A stretch of 12,826 nt of DNA, from assembly GCA_028698405.1 (NCBI GenBank), contig JAQVDF010000010.1, positions 1 through 12,826 of the forward strand, given 5' to 3'. Source of the DNA: Phenylobacterium sp. (GTDB taxonomy: Bacteria > Pseudomonadota > Alphaproteobacteria > Caulobacterales > Caulobacteraceae). Positions within the stretch are counted from its first letter, which is position 1; each line of letters begins with the position of its first letter. The notes below the pieces were generated by a model. It was not told the DNA's origin. It was given only the letters and a program-made list of their open reading frames with translations, and ran no database searches. The position numbers and the translations under genes are program-made. Below, piece after piece: positions 1-9,148 of the stretch.

Positions 1-264
1 CACGCCGGCCTCGCCGGCCGCCTGGAGGAAGCCGGGATCGATCTCGTCTTCTGCGCCGGACCGCAGATGCGTGCGCTGTTCGACGCCCTTCCACCGACTC
101 GGCGGGGCGCGTACGCCGAGGATGCGGCGACGTTGGCGCCGCTGGTCGCACGGGCCGCAGAGCCCGGCGATCTGGTGATGGTCAAGGGTTCGAACGGTTC
201 GAAGGCCGGGGTGGTGGCTGCCGCCCTGAAGGCGCTCGGCCGCGGACCCGGGGAGGGCGGGTGA
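1..264 (+). CDS. murF: UDP-MurNAc-tripeptide--D-Ala-D-Ala ligase, C-terminal fragment
   Basis: This is the 3' end of murF; the reading frame is open from base 1 and the 5' part lies outside the window. MurF is the cytoplasmic ATP-dependent ligase that adds D-Ala-D-Ala to UDP-MurNAc-tripeptide, the last cytoplasmic step of the peptidoglycan precursor. The 87 visible residues belong to the C-terminal Mur ligase domain. The tail [17 protein letters not shown] (fragment residues 56-72) is the typical MurF ending, with the KGSNGSK loop. The position directly before mraY is the standard dcw order and supports the call. Its stop TGA (262-264) shares one base with the mraY start, suggesting translational coupling. 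An internal ATG at 67 opens a short frame, but that is only part of this protein. Confidence 0.93.
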   Translation, partial: HAGLAGRLEEAGIDLVFCAGPQMRALFDALPPTRRGAYAEDAATLAPLVARAAEPGDLVMVKGSNGSKAGVVAAALKALGRGPGEGG

Positions 265-1379
265 TGCTCTATCTGCTCTACGAGCGCTTCGGGCAGCAGT
301 ACGCCGACGCCTTCCCGCTGCTCAATCTCCTGAAATACCTCACCTTCCGGACCGGCTTGGCGATCTTCACGGCGCTGATCGTGGTGGTCGCCATGGGCAG
401 CCGCTTCATCCGCTGGATGCAGGCCAAGCAGGGCAAGGGCCAGCCGATCCGCAAGGAGGGCATCGAGCGCCACGTCATCGAGAAGGCCGGCACCCCCACC
501 ATGGGCGGGGTGATGATCCTGGCGGGCCTTCTGGTCGGCACGCTGCTCTGGTCCGACCTGTCGAACGTCTACGTCTGGGCCGTGGTGATGGTCACCGGCA
601 GCTTCGGGATCCTCGGCTTCCTCGACGACTACGCGAAGGTGGCCAAACAGAGCACCGAGGGCGTCTCCGGCAAGGTGCGCTTCGGCCTGGAGTGGCTGGT
701 CGCCATCGTCGCGGTGCTGCTGATCGTGCAGTTCGGCGGCCGCCCGCCGCAGAGCCCGGACCTGCCCACCTCCATCGCCCTGCCGTTCTTCAAGCAGGCG
801 CTGTTCGACATCGGCTGGCTCTACGTGCTGTTCGGCGGCTTCGTGATCGTGGGCGCGGCCAATGCGGTGAACTTCACCGACGGCCTCGACGGGCTGGCGA
901 TCGTGCCGGTGATGATCGCCGCCGCCGCCTTCGGCCTCATCGCCTACCTGGTCGGCAACTTCGTGTTCGCCGACTACCTGCAGGTCCACTTCGTGCCGGG
1001 CGTGGGCGAGGTGGCGGTGTTCTGCGGGGCGATGATCGGGGCCGGCCTCGGCTTCCTCTGGTACAACGCCCCGCCGGCCAAGATCTTCATGGGCGATACC
1101 GGATCGCTCGCCCTCGGCGGCGGCATCGGCGCGGTGGCGGTGGCCACCAAGCACGAGATCGTCATGGCCATCATCGGCGGGCTGTTCGTGGTCGAGACCC
1201 TGTCGGTGATGATCCAGGTGGCCTCGTTCAAGCTGACCGGCAAGCGGGTCTTCCTGATGGCCCCGATCCACCACCACTTCGAGAAGCTCGGCTGGTCCGA
1301 GAGCACCGTGGTGATCCGCTTCTGGATCATCGCCTTCATCCTGGCGATGCTCGGCCTCGCCACCCTGAAACTGCGGTAG
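264..1379 (+). CDS. mraY: Phospho-N-acetylmuramoyl-pentapeptide-transferase (lipid I synthase)
   Basis: MraY is the integral membrane enzyme that moves phospho-MurNAc-pentapeptide from UDP onto undecaprenyl phosphate, giving lipid I. The 371-residue product has the family's usual length and about ten hydrophobic segments. Visible signatures are GTPTMGG (77-82 region), the Mg-binding DDYAK (121-125), [13 protein letters not shown] (200-212) with its catalytic-site aspartates, MGDTGS (276-281) and the HHHFE motif (336-340). I chose ATG at 264 rather than GTG at 261 because GGGAGGG at 251-257 is then 6 bases upstream, a better Shine-Dalgarno spacing, and the start forms a TGATG junction with the murF stop. 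Nothing is odd in the sequence; identity is secure. Confidence 0.97.
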   Translation: MLYLLYERFGQQYADAFPLLNLLKYLTFRTGLAIFTALIVVVAMGSRFIRWMQAKQGKGQPIRKEGIERHVIEKAGTPTMGGVMILAGLLVGTLLWSDLSNVYVWAVVMVTGSFGILGFLDDYAKVAKQSTEGVSGKVRFGLEWLVAIVAVLLIVQFGGRPPQSPDLPTSIALPFFKQALFDIGWLYVLFGGFVIVGAANAVNFTDGLDGLAIVPVMIAAAAFGLIAYLVGNFVFADYLQVHFVPGVGEVAVFCGAMIGAGLGFLWYNAPPAKIFMGDTGSLALGGGIGAVAVATKHEIVMAIIGGLFVVETLSVMIQVASFKLTGKRVFLMAPIHHHFEKLGWSESTVVIRFWIIAFILAMLGLATLKLR

Positions 1380-1394
1380 GGAGGGCGACGCAGC

Positions 1395-2810
1395 GTGATC
1401 CCGGTCCGTGGCTTCGAAGGCAAGACGGTCGCCGTGTTCGGCCTCGCCCGCACGGGTCTGGCCGCCGCGCGGGCGCTGCAGGCCGGCGGCGTCGAGGTCG
1501 CGCTCTGGGACGAGAAGCCGGCGGCGCGCGAGGCGGCCGCGGCCGAGGGGCTGCCGCTGGTCGACCTGACCACCGCCGACTGGAGCCGCTTCGCCGCGCT
1601 GATGCTTTCGCCCGGCGTGCCGCTGACCCATCCTGCGCCGCACTGGACGGTGGAGAAGGCCCGCGCCCACGGCGTCGAGATCCTCGGCGACATCGAACTG
1701 TTTGCCCGCACGGTGAACGCCGCGCCCGATCACAAGCGCCCCAAGGTGGTGGCGGTGACCGGCACCAACGGCAAGTCCACCACCACCGCCCTGATCGCCC
1801 ACATCTGCGCCAGCGCCGGCCGCGACACGCGCATCGGCGGTAACATCGGCTTCGGCGTGCTGGGCCTCGAGGATATGCACGGCGGCGCGGTCTACGTGCT
1901 GGAGATGAGCTCCTACCAGCTCGACCTGACCTCCAGCCTCAAGCCCGACGTGGCGGTGCTGCTGAACATCTCCCCCGACCACCTGGAGCGCCACGGGGGC
2001 ATGGACGGCTACGTCGCCGCCAAGCGCCGGGTGCTGCTCAACCAGGGCAAGGGCGACACCGCGGTGATCGGCGTCGACGATCCCTGGGGTCAGCAGATCT
2101 GCACCGAGATCACCGCCGCCAACCGCCGCACCATCGTGCCGATCAGCGCCTCCAAGGCGATGGGCCGGGGCGTCTACGCCCTGCAGGGGCTGCTCTACGA
2201 CGCCACCGGGGAGCGGGCGGTGGAGGTGACCGACCTGCTGCGCGCCCGGTCGCTGCCGGGCCGCCACAACTGGCAGAACGCGGCCGCCGCCTACGCCGCG
2301 GCCCGGGGGCTGGGCATCTCTCACGAGGAGGCCGCCGAGGGTCTGATGAGCTTCCCGGGCCTGGCGCACCGGATGGAGACGGTCGGCGCCATCGGCCAGG
2401 TCCGCTTCGTGAACGACTCCAAGGCCACCAACGCCGACGCCGCCCGCCAGGCGATGTCGAGCTATCCGAAGTTCTACTGGATCGCCGGGGGTCAGCCGAA
2501 GACCGGCGGCATCGACAGCCTCGAAGATCTCTTCCCGCGGGTGGTTCAGGCCTACCTGGTGGGCGAGGCCGCGCCGGCCTTCGCCGAGACGCTGAAGGGC
2601 AAGGCGCCCGTCGTGCAGGCGGGCACCATCGAGGCGGCGGTCGCCCGGGCCTACGCCGACGCCGCGGGCAGCGGCGAGGAAGCCATCGTGCTGCTGTCGC
2701 CGGCCTGCGCCTCATTCGATCAGTACGCCGATTTCGAAGAGCGGGGCGAAGCCTTCCGCGCCGCCGTCCAGGCGCTCGCGCGGGCCCCGGCCCAGGGGAT
2801 GCGGGCGTGA
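1395..2810 (+). CDS. murD: UDP-N-acetylmuramoylalanine--D-glutamate ligase
   Basis: MurD is the cytoplasmic ATP-dependent ligase that adds D-glutamate to UDP-MurNAc-L-Ala. The 471 residues show the three Mur domains: an N-terminal UDP-binding region (FGLARTG, 15-21), a central ATPase domain with P-loop GTNGKSTTT (123-131), glutamate 170 in EMSSYQLD and the NISPDHLERHG block (191-201), and a C-terminal domain with DSKATN (341-346) and LLSPACASFDQY (433-444). Lysine 210 in GYVAAKRR sits where MurD has its carbamylated lysine. The start is GTG, with a strong Shine-Dalgarno GGGAGGG at 1379-1385, 9 bases upstream and overlapping the mraY stop. The stop overlaps the ftsW start by four bases (GTGA). 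P-loop plus DSKATN separates it from MurC, MurE and MurF. Confidence 0.96.
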   Translation: MIPVRGFEGKTVAVFGLARTGLAAARALQAGGVEVALWDEKPAAREAAAAEGLPLVDLTTADWSRFAALMLSPGVPLTHPAPHWTVEKARAHGVEILGDIELFARTVNAAPDHKRPKVVAVTGTNGKSTTTALIAHICASAGRDTRIGGNIGFGVLGLEDMHGGAVYVLEMSSYQLDLTSSLKPDVAVLLNISPDHLERHGGMDGYVAAKRRVLLNQGKGDTAVIGVDDPWGQQICTEITAANRRTIVPISASKAMGRGVYALQGLLYDATGERAVEVTDLLRARSLPGRHNWQNAAAAYAAARGLGISHEEAAEGLMSFPGLAHRMETVGAIGQVRFVNDSKATNADAARQAMSSYPKFYWIAGGQPKTGGIDSLEDLFPRVVQAYLVGEAAPAFAETLKGKAPVVQAGTIEAAVARAYADAAGSGEEAIVLLSPACASFDQYADFEERGEAFRAAVQALARAPAQGMRA

Positions 2811-4003
2811 ACCCGGAACCGAAGAAGCGCCGCCCGCTACTGGCCAACCACGCCCACGCCTTCGCCCGCTCCGACCGCTCCAAGGTCGGGATGTGGTGGT
2901 GGACCACCGACCGCTGGCTGCTCGGCGCGGTGGTCATCCTGCTGGCGCTGGGCGTGCTGCTGTCGTTCGCCGCCAGCCCGGCGGCCGCGGCCCGCATGAA
3001 CGTGGGCGACCCGTTCCACTTCGCGGTCCGACAGAGCGTGTTCGCGGTCGCGGCGGCGATCGTCTTGTTGTCGGTCTCGATGATGGACGTGCGGGGCGTC
3101 AGGCGCACCGCCTTCTTCGTCTACCTGATCTCCATCGTGGTGATGATCGCCCTGCCGTTCATCGGCCACGAGGCCAAGGGCGCCACCCGCTGGATCCACA
3201 TCGCCGGCTTCACCTTCCAGCCGTCCGAGTTCATGAAGCCGGCGCTGATCGTGCTGGTCGCCTGGATGTTCGCCGAGGGCCAGAAGGGGCAGGGGGTGCC
3301 GGGCGTCTCGATCGCCTTCGCGCTCTACGGCCTGTCGGTGGGGCTGTTGCTGATCCAGCCGGACGTCGGCCAGACCGTGCTGATCACCGTGGCCTTCGGC
3401 GCCGCCTTCTGGATGGCGGGCGTGCCCCTCTCCTGGGTGATGCTGCTGGGGGGCGCGGCCGTCGTCGGCCTCTCCAGCACCTACTACCTGTTCCCGCACG
3501 TGGCCTCGCGGGTGGACCGCTTCCTGCGGCCCGAACAGGCCGACACCCACCAGGTGGACCGGGCCGCCGAGGCCATCGCCGCCGGCGGGCTGTTCGGCCG
3601 CGGTCCGGGCGAAGGCGTGATGAAGCGCCACGTGCCCGACCTGCACACCGACTTCATCTACTCGGTGGCGGCCGAGGAGTACGGGCTGGTGTTCTCGCTG
3701 CTGCTGATCAGCCTGTTCGCCTTCATCGTGATCCGCGGCCTCTATCGCGCCATGAAGCTGACCGATCCTTTCGAGCAGGTGGCGGCCGCGGGCCTGTTCG
3801 TGCTCATCGGCCAGCAGACCTTCATCAACGTGGCCGTGAACCTGCACATGATCCCGACCAAGGGCATGACCCTGCCGTTCATCTCCTACGGAGGCTCGTC
3901 GATGCTGGCGATCGCTCTAACCATGGGGATGGCGCTGGCGCTGACGCGCCGCCGGCCCGGGGCCTATGGGCACGACGGGCTGGGCCAGAACGCGTTCGCT
4001 TGA
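2807..4003 (+). CDS. ftsW: SEDS-family septal peptidoglycan glycosyltransferase
   Basis: FtsW is the polytopic inner-membrane glycosyltransferase of the SEDS family that polymerises lipid II at the septum together with the transpeptidase FtsI. The 398-residue product has a basic cytoplasmic N-terminus (about 1-33) and then about ten membrane segments. Conserved blocks are GATRWI (125-130), QPSEFMKP (138-145), QPDVGQT (184-190), the GRGPGEG loop (264-270), PDLHTDF (277-283), where the HTD aspartate (D282) aligns with the residue needed for SEDS polymerisation, and IPTKGMTLPFISYGGSS (349-365). Its place between murD and murG favours FtsW over RodA. The start is GTG within a 4-base overlap with murD; AGGGG at 2794-2798 gives a good ribosome site 8 bases upstream. 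Confidence 0.96.
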   Translation: MNPEPKKRRPLLANHAHAFARSDRSKVGMWWWTTDRWLLGAVVILLALGVLLSFAASPAAAARMNVGDPFHFAVRQSVFAVAAAIVLLSVSMMDVRGVRRTAFFVYLISIVVMIALPFIGHEAKGATRWIHIAGFTFQPSEFMKPALIVLVAWMFAEGQKGQGVPGVSIAFALYGLSVGLLLIQPDVGQTVLITVAFGAAFWMAGVPLSWVMLLGGAAVVGLSSTYYLFPHVASRVDRFLRPEQADTHQVDRAAEAIAAGGLFGRGPGEGVMKRHVPDLHTDFIYSVAAEEYGLVFSLLLISLFAFIVIRGLYRAMKLTDPFEQVAAAGLFVLIGQQTFINVAVNLHMIPTKGMTLPFISYGGSSMLAIALTMGMALALTRRRPGAYGHDGLGQNAFA

Positions 4004-5100
4004 TGAGCAAGACGGCCGTCGTCGCCGCCGGGGGCACCGGCGGCCACCTGTTTCCCGCCCAGGCGCTGGCCGAGGCGCTGGCCGCACGCGGCTGGCGGAT
4101 CGTGCTGGCCACCGACGAGCGCGGCGCCGCCTATGCCGACAAGTTCCCCGCCCAGGAGCGGATCGCGCTCAGCGCCAGCACCGCCCGTCCCGGCGACGTC
4201 ATCGGCCTGGTGCGCGCCGGGTTCGCGGTGGGGCAGGGCGTGCTGCAGGCCCGCAGGGCCTTCCGCATGCTGGATCCGGCCGTGGTGGTGGGATTCGGCG
4301 GCTATCCCAGTCTGCCGGCGCTGCTGGCCGCGCTCAGCCAGAAGCGGCCGACGGTGATCCACGAGCAGAATTCGGTTCTGGGCCGGGTTAACCGCTTCAT
4401 CGCCCCCAGGGTCGACCGCATCGCCTGCGCCTTTCCCACCCTGCTGAAGGCCGATGCGAAGGCCAAGGCGCGCGCCACAGTGGTGGGCAATCCCGTGCGC
4501 CCGGAGATCCGCACCCTCTACGACAAGGCCTACGAGGCGCCGCAGCCGGACGGGCGCATCCGCATCCTGATCACCGGCGGCAGCCAAGGCGCGCGCCTGC
4601 TCTCCGAGCTCGTGCCGGAGGCCATCGCCAAGCTGCCCGAGCCGCTGCGCATGGCGCTGATCGTCCAGCAGCAGACCCGGCCGGAATCCATGGAGACCGC
4701 CAGGCGCATTTATCGCGATGCGCTGATCGAGGCCGAGATCGCTCCCTTCTTCCGGGACATGGCCGGTCGCCTGGGCGCCGCCCATCTGGTGATCGGCCGG
4801 GCGGGGGCCTCGACCTGCTGCGAGCTGGCGGTGGCCGGCCGGCCGGCGATCCTGGTGCCGCTGAAGATCGCCACGGACGATCACCAGCGCCACAACGCCA
4901 GGCTGCTCGAGGAGGTCGGCGGCGCGGCCGTCGCGCTGGAGGACGAGGTGACCGTCGACTCCATGGCCGGCGCCCTCAACGCCCTCCTGCGGGACCCGGC
5001 GCGGCTGGCCCGCATGGCCGCCTCGGCCAAGTCGGTCGCCAAGCCCGACGCGGCCGAGAAGCTGGCCGATCTGGTCGAGGAGACGGCGAAGGCGCGCTGA
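4003..5100 (+). CDS. murG: UDP-GlcNAc:lipid I N-acetylglucosaminyltransferase (lipid II synthase)
   Basis: MurG is the membrane-associated GT28 enzyme on the cytoplasmic face that adds GlcNAc to lipid I to give lipid II, the FtsW substrate. The 365 residues show the N-terminal glycine-rich loop [10 protein letters not shown] (10-19), GFGGYPS (97-103), HEQN (120-123), GNPVR (162-166), the second glycine loop TGGSQGA (191-197) and the UDP-GlcNAc site [11 protein letters not shown] (265-275), followed by DDHQRHNA (292-299). The ATG shares one base with the ftsW stop (TGATG). No clear Shine-Dalgarno precedes it, so translation probably depends on coupling to ftsW. A longer open frame runs upstream from 2893, but it is a high-GC shadow of ftsW and the family start is at 4003. 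Confidence 0.96.
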   Translation: MSKTAVVAAGGTGGHLFPAQALAEALAARGWRIVLATDERGAAYADKFPAQERIALSASTARPGDVIGLVRAGFAVGQGVLQARRAFRMLDPAVVVGFGGYPSLPALLAALSQKRPTVIHEQNSVLGRVNRFIAPRVDRIACAFPTLLKADAKAKARATVVGNPVRPEIRTLYDKAYEAPQPDGRIRILITGGSQGARLLSELVPEAIAKLPEPLRMALIVQQQTRPESMETARRIYRDALIEAEIAPFFRDMAGRLGAAHLVIGRAGASTCCELAVAGRPAILVPLKIATDDHQRHNARLLEEVGGAAVALEDEVTVDSMAGALNALLRDPARLARMAASAKSVAKPDAAEKLADLVEETAKAR

Positions 5101-5159
5101 AGTAGGCCCGTCCCGGCAGGGAGCTAGGCGGGCGCGCGGACGCAAGCTAGGAACACCGA

Positions 5160-6581
5160 ATGACCCGCCGCCACGTTCCCTTCGAGATCGGCCCCGTCCA
5201 CTTCGTCGGCATCGGCGGCATCGGCATGAGCGGCATCGCCGAGATCATGCTCCGCATCGGCTACCAGGTGCAGGGCTCGGACCTGAAGGCCAGCGCCAAC
5301 ACCGAACGGCTGGCCGAGCTCGGGGCCAAGATCTTCATCGGCCAGGACCGGGCGAACGTCGAAGGCGCCTACGCCGTCGTCTATTCGACCGCCGTAAAGC
5401 CGGACAATCCGGAGATCGTCGCCGCCCGCGAAAAGCGCATTCCGCTGGTGCGACGGGCCGAGATGCTGGCCGAGCTGATGCGGCTGCAGTTCTCGGTGGC
5501 GGTCGGCGGCACCCACGGCAAGACCACCACCACCTCGATGGTCGCGACCCTGCTGGACGCGGGCGGCCTGGACCCGACGGTGGTCAACGGCGGGATCATC
5601 AACGCCTACGGCACCAACGCCAAGGTGGGGCAGGGCGACTGGATCGTCGTCGAGGCCGACGAGAGCGACGGCACCTTCCTGCGGCTGAAGTCGACGGTCG
5701 CGGTGGTGACCAACATCGACCCCGAGCACCTGGACCACTACGGGGACTTCGAGGCCGTCAAGAAGGCCTTCCAGGACTTCGTCGAGAACATCCCCTTCTA
5801 CGGGTTCGCGGCGGTATGCACCGACCACCCGGAGGTGCGGGCCATGGCCGCTCGGGTGGAGAACCGCCGGCTGGTCACCTACGGCGCCACGCCCCAGGCC
5901 GAGGTGCGCGGCGAGAACATCACCATGGGCGCCGACGGAGCCCACTTCGACGCCGTCTTCACCCCGCTGGAGGGCGAGCCGGTGCGGATCGACAACCTGC
6001 ACCTGCCGATGGCCGGCCAGCACAACGTGCTGAACGCGCTGGGGGCCATCGCCGTGGCCCGCGAGCTCGGCGTCTCCGAGGAGGCGATCCGCCGGGGGCT
6101 GCTGGGCTTCGAGGGCGTGAAGCGGCGGTTCACCACCGTCGGCGTGGTGGGCGGCGTGCGGGTGGTCGACGACTACGGCCACCACCCGGTGGAGATCGCC
6201 TCGGTGCTGAGCGCCGCCCGGGCGGTCGCCGAGAACCGGGTGATCGCCGTCGTGCAGCCGCACCGCTACACCCGCCTCCGCGACCTGTTCGGAGACTTCT
6301 GCAACTGCTTCACCGATGCCGACGTGGTGATCGTCGCCGATGTCTATCCGGCCGGCGAGGCGCCGATCGAGGGCGTCGGGCGCGACGCCCTGGTGGAGGG
6401 CCTGCGCCGCCACGGCCACCGCCGGGTGCTGCCGCTGGAGGATCCGTCCGACCTTGCCCGGGTGGTGCGCGAGGAGGCCCGGAGCGGCGACCTGGTGGTC
6501 TGCCTGGGGGCCGGAGACATCACGAGCTGGGCCTACGCCCTGCCGGCGCAGCTCGAACAGCTCGGCGCGGCCGCCGAATGA
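5160..6581 (+). CDS. murC: UDP-N-acetylmuramate--L-alanine ligase
   Basis: MurC is the cytoplasmic ligase that adds L-alanine to UDP-MurNAc, the first amino acid of the stem peptide. The 473 residues carry the dinucleotide-like [12 protein letters not shown] (17-28), the P-loop [11 protein letters not shown] (117-127; the histidine is typical of MurC), EADESDGTF (165-173), [11 protein letters not shown] (185-195), GQHNVLNA (286-293), VKRRF (320-324) and the C-terminal [10 protein letters not shown] (337-346) and QPHRYTR (366-372). The start is ATG with a modest AGGA (5149-5152) 7 bases upstream. It follows murG after 59 non-coding bases, the longest gap before the peptidase region; I see no convincing terminator or promoter there. 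Its stop overlaps murB by four bases (ATGA). Confidence 0.97.
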   Translation: MTRRHVPFEIGPVHFVGIGGIGMSGIAEIMLRIGYQVQGSDLKASANTERLAELGAKIFIGQDRANVEGAYAVVYSTAVKPDNPEIVAAREKRIPLVRRAEMLAELMRLQFSVAVGGTHGKTTTTSMVATLLDAGGLDPTVVNGGIINAYGTNAKVGQGDWIVVEADESDGTFLRLKSTVAVVTNIDPEHLDHYGDFEAVKKAFQDFVENIPFYGFAAVCTDHPEVRAMAARVENRRLVTYGATPQAEVRGENITMGADGAHFDAVFTPLEGEPVRIDNLHLPMAGQHNVLNALGAIAVARELGVSEEAIRRGLLGFEGVKRRFTTVGVVGGVRVVDDYGHHPVEIASVLSAARAVAENRVIAVVQPHRYTRLRDLFGDFCNCFTDADVVIVADVYPAGEAPIEGVGRDALVEGLRRHGHRRVLPLEDPSDLARVVREEARSGDLVVCLGAGDITSWAYALPAQLEQLGAAAE

Positions 6582-7483
6582 GCTGGAAGGACCATCTGCC
6601 CGCAGTTCGCGGCAAGCTGCTGCTCGACGAGCCGCTGGCCCCGTTCACCTGGTTCCGCGTCGGCGGCCCGGCCGACGTGCTGTTCCTGCCCGAGGACGAG
6701 GACGACCTGGCGGCCTTCCTGAAGGGCCTCGATCCCGCCGTGCCGGTCACGCCCCTGGGCGTCGGCTCCAACACCCTGGTGCGGGACGGCGGCGTCGACG
6801 GCGTCGTCGTGCGTCTCGGCGGGCGGGCGTTCGCCAAGGTCGAACCGCGCGGCGACGCGTCCATCTACGCCGGGGCGGCGGTGCCGGACGCCATCCTGGC
6901 GCGCGAGGCGGCCAAGGCCGGGATCGCGGGGCTCGAGTTCTACCGCGGGGTGCCGGGATCGGTGGGCGGCGCCTGCATGATGAACGCCGGCTGCTACGAC
7001 TCGGAGACCAAGGACGTTCTGGTCGAGGCCTACGCCGTCACCCGCTGCGGCGAGCGGCTGACGCTGTCCAACGCCGACATGAGCTTCAGCTACCGCAAGT
7101 CGGCGCGGGCGGCGCAGGGCGACCTGATCTTCACCGGCGCGCTGTTCCGCGGCCGCCCGGACGATCCGGCGGCGATCACCGCCCGCATGGACGAGATCAC
7201 CGCCCGCCGCGAGCAGACCCAGCCGATCCGCGAGAAAACCGGCGGCTCGACTTTCAAGAACCCGCCGGGCCACTCGTCCTGGCAGCTCGTCGACGCCGCC
7301 GGCTGGCGCGGCAAGCCCTACGGCGGGGCGATGTTCTCGCCGCTGCACGCCAACTTCCTGATCAACACCGGCGAGGCCACCGCCGCCGACCTCGAAGGCC
7401 TCGGCGAAGCCGTCCGCGCCGACGTGAAGGCCAAGCTCGGCGTCGAACTCGAATGGGAGATCAAGCGCATCGGCCGGCCGTAG
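6578..7483 (+). CDS. murB: UDP-N-acetylenolpyruvoylglucosamine reductase
   Basis: MurB is the cytoplasmic FAD- and NADPH-dependent reductase that turns enolpyruvyl-UDP-GlcNAc into UDP-MurNAc. The 301-residue product has the FAD-binding block [12 protein letters not shown] (61-72), the [15 protein letters not shown] block (124-138), SYRKS (171-175) with the substrate-contacting arginine, the catalytic serine motif GGSTFKNP (222-229; S224 the likely proton donor), [12 protein letters not shown] (254-265) and a terminal glutamate (E294 in LEWEIKRIG). The length and motif form fit the shorter type II MurB common in alphaproteobacteria. ATG at 6578 overlaps the murC stop in ATGA; no Shine-Dalgarno is evident, so re-initiation after murC is likely. 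The frame shows no damage. Confidence 0.96.
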   Translation: MSWKDHLPAVRGKLLLDEPLAPFTWFRVGGPADVLFLPEDEDDLAAFLKGLDPAVPVTPLGVGSNTLVRDGGVDGVVVRLGGRAFAKVEPRGDASIYAGAAVPDAILAREAAKAGIAGLEFYRGVPGSVGGACMMNAGCYDSETKDVLVEAYAVTRCGERLTLSNADMSFSYRKSARAAQGDLIFTGALFRGRPDDPAAITARMDEITARREQTQPIREKTGGSTFKNPPGHSSWQLVDAAGWRGKPYGGAMFSPLHANFLINTGEATAADLEGLGEAVRADVKAKLGVELEWEIKRIGRP

Positions 7484-7537
7484 GCAGCAGCGCCCCGCTT
7501 CCTCCTCTCCCCAGACACGAAGTGCGAGGCGAGAGGC

Positions 7538-7657
7538 GTCGATCCCGCGAGCCTGCCGACCGCCGGCCAGATCCTGGCGGCCATGTCGCAGGGCCGCGTC
7601 GGCGGCGAGGCCTACGACCGCGTATGGCCGGAGCGGGCCAGGGCGAGCCTGTGGTGA
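7538..7657 (+). pseudogene. Possible remnant of a gene: coding-like tail with no start
   Basis: After the murB stop the same frame stays open to a TGA at 7655-7657. From about 7538 the 39 codons look like real coding sequence: almost every third position is G or C, and the product ends GEAYDRVWPERARASLW, which reads like a protein C-terminus. The only ATG (7583) would give 24 residues, and no ribosome site precedes it. Upstream (about 7495-7537) the sequence reads less like a protein. I infer either the surviving 3' end of a gene whose front was deleted, perhaps when the neighbouring peptidase gene arrived, or a very small unrecognised gene. I do not recognise the family. Chance open frames are common at this GC content. 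Confidence 0.3.
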
Positions 7658-7661
7658 GGCG

Positions 7662-7689
7662 CGGGCCGCCTCCCCTGAGGCGCGGCCCG
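7662..7689 (+). terminator. GC-rich hairpin after the remnant, possible weak terminator
   Basis: CGGGCC (7662-7667) pairs with GGCCCG (7684-7689), and GCCTC (7668-7672) with GAGGC (7677-7681), leaving a four-base CCCT loop and a two-base bulge (7682-7683). It begins five bases after the TGA at 7657. There is no run of T after the stem, so it is not a standard intrinsic terminator. It may slow or end transcription or protect RNA ends between murB and the peptidase gene. Confidence 0.25.
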
Positions 7690-7762
7690 ACGGGCGGCGC
7701 ACAGCCGGGGGACGACGCAGCGTCACCTTGACGGGAATCTCCTGCGGGCGCACGCGCCGGTC

Positions 7763-9148
7763 ATGCGACCGATGTTCTTCGCCGCTCTGGCGGCCTCCAT
7801 CCTCCTACCGGCCGTCGTCCAGGCCCAGGATCTGGCCGCCAAGGCCGCCGAGCTCCGCGACAAGGCCCTGGCCGATCCCACCGCCTACGAGCTGGTGGAA
7901 TCTCTGACTACCGAGGTCGGCGCCCGGCCGGTCGGCTCGGCGGGCATGGAGCGGGCCAGGGACTGGGGCGTGGCCAAGCTGAAGGCGCTGGGGTTCTCCA
8001 ATGTCCGGGTCGAGGAGTTCCAGGCCCAGTCCTGGCTGCGTGGCGAGGAGAGCGCCGAGGTCGTGGCGCCCTTTCCGCACAAGCTACACATCCTGGGGCT
8101 CGGCCGCTCGGCCTCGACGCCCAGGGGCGGCGTCGAGGCGGAGATCGCCCTGTTCGGCTCGCTCGACGAGCTCACCGCCCTGCCGCCCGGCGCGCTGAAG
8201 GGCAAGATCGCGGTAGTCAGCCAGCCGATGCCGAAGACGCAGGACGGCTCGGGCTACGGCTTCATCAACCGCAACCGCACGCTGGGCGCCGCCGAGGCCG
8301 CCCGGCGCGGTGCGGTGGCCTACCTGACCCGCTCCAGCTCGACCGACGACACCCGCCTGCCGCACACCGGCGCGATGAGCCAGCCGACGGACGCCCCGGT
8401 GATCCCGGCCGCGGCCCTATCGACGCCGGACGCCGAGCTGCTCGAGCGGCTGGTGGCGCGCGGTCAGCCGGTCCGCATCCGGCTGAAGATGGAGAACACC
8501 TTCCGCGAGGCCGTGCCGGCCTGGAACGTGGTCGGCGAAATCACCGGAACCGAGGCGCCCGACGAGATCATCGTGATCGGCGGCCACCTGGACGCCTGGG
8601 ACCCGGGCACGGGCGCCATCGACGACGCGGCCGGCATCGCCATCACCACCGCGGCCGCAAGGCTGGTCGCCGCCGAGCGGCCGAGGCGGACCATCCGGGT
8701 CGTGATGTGGGGCGCCGAGGAGCTGAACGACAGCGGCCGGGCCTACGGCGCCGCCCACAAGGACGAGGTCGCCAGGATGGTGGTGGTCTCGGAGAGCGAC
8801 TCCGGCGACGGGCCGATCTGGCGGGTGCGTCTACCCAAGGGTTCGGCCAGTCATCCGGCCATGCGCGCCTTCGCCGCCGCCGTCGCGCCGCTGCAGGTGG
8901 TGCTGGCTCCCGAGCCCGCGACCGGCGGCGGGGCGGACGTCGCCGACCTGGTTCGCCAGGGCGCGCCGGTGGCCAGCCTGTCGCCGGACGTCACCCGCTA
9001 CTTCGACCTGCACCACTCCGCCGACGACACCTTCGACAAGGTGGACCCCAAGAAGCTCGCCCAGAGCGTCGCGGTTTGGACATCGTTCCTCTACACCGTC
9101 GCCGCCAGCGACATCGATTTTCGGCAGCTCGCCGCGGAGGCCCCGTGA
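7763..9148 (+). CDS. Secreted M28-family zinc metallopeptidase, carboxypeptidase Q-like
   Basis: Predicted exported di-zinc exopeptidase of family M28, closest in pattern to carboxypeptidase Q (plasma glutamate carboxypeptidase), which cleaves dipeptides and small peptides. The 461 residues begin with a signal peptide (1-21, VVQAQ cleavage region). A protease-associated-like insert covers about 120-245, followed by the peptidase core. Likely metal ligands are H275 (GGHLDAWD), D287 (GAIDDAAG), E320 with general base E319 (WGAEE), D346 (SESDSGDG) and H418 (LHHSADDT); their spacing matches carboxypeptidase Q as I recall it. It is unusual in a dcw cluster. Its stop overlaps the ddl start (GTGA), so it is translated with ddl. 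No Shine-Dalgarno precedes the ATG; a TTGACGG at 7728-7734 could be a -35 box but lacks a matching -10. The substrate is unknown. Confidence 0.9.
   Translation: MRPMFFAALAASILLPAVVQAQDLAAKAAELRDKALADPTAYELVESLTTEVGARPVGSAGMERARDWGVAKLKALGFSNVRVEEFQAQSWLRGEESAEVVAPFPHKLHILGLGRSASTPRGGVEAEIALFGSLDELTALPPGALKGKIAVVSQPMPKTQDGSGYGFINRNRTLGAAEAARRGAVAYLTRSSSTDDTRLPHTGAMSQPTDAPVIPAAALSTPDAELLERLVARGQPVRIRLKMENTFREAVPAWNVVGEITGTEAPDEIIVIGGHLDAWDPGTGAIDDAAGIAITTAAARLVAAERPRRTIRVVMWGAEELNDSGRAYGAAHKDEVARMVVVSESDSGDGPIWRVRLPKGSASHPAMRAFAAAVAPLQVVLAPEPATGGGADVADLVRQGAPVASLSPDVTRYFDLHHSADDTFDKVDPKKLAQSVAVWTSFLYTVAASDIDFRQLAAEAP

Noticed and set aside
67..264. A separate small gene starting at ATG 67
   Set aside because: The frame is open from base 1 and encodes the continuous C-terminal domain of MurF.
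2837..3847. Long minus-strand open frames opposite ftsW, and similar ones opposite murG, murC, murB and ftsA
   Set aside because: Their products are low-complexity (H/D/G/R-rich) sequences with no domain signal, as expected opposite high-GC3 genes.
2893..4002. Upstream extension of the murG frame
   Set aside because: The translated extension is arginine/glycine-rich shadow sequence of ftsW; the MurG family N-terminus begins at 4003.
5101..5159. Promoter or terminator between murG and murC
   Set aside because: A GCTAGGAA at 5146 weakly resembles a -10 box, but there is no -35 at a suitable distance and no stable hairpin with a T run.
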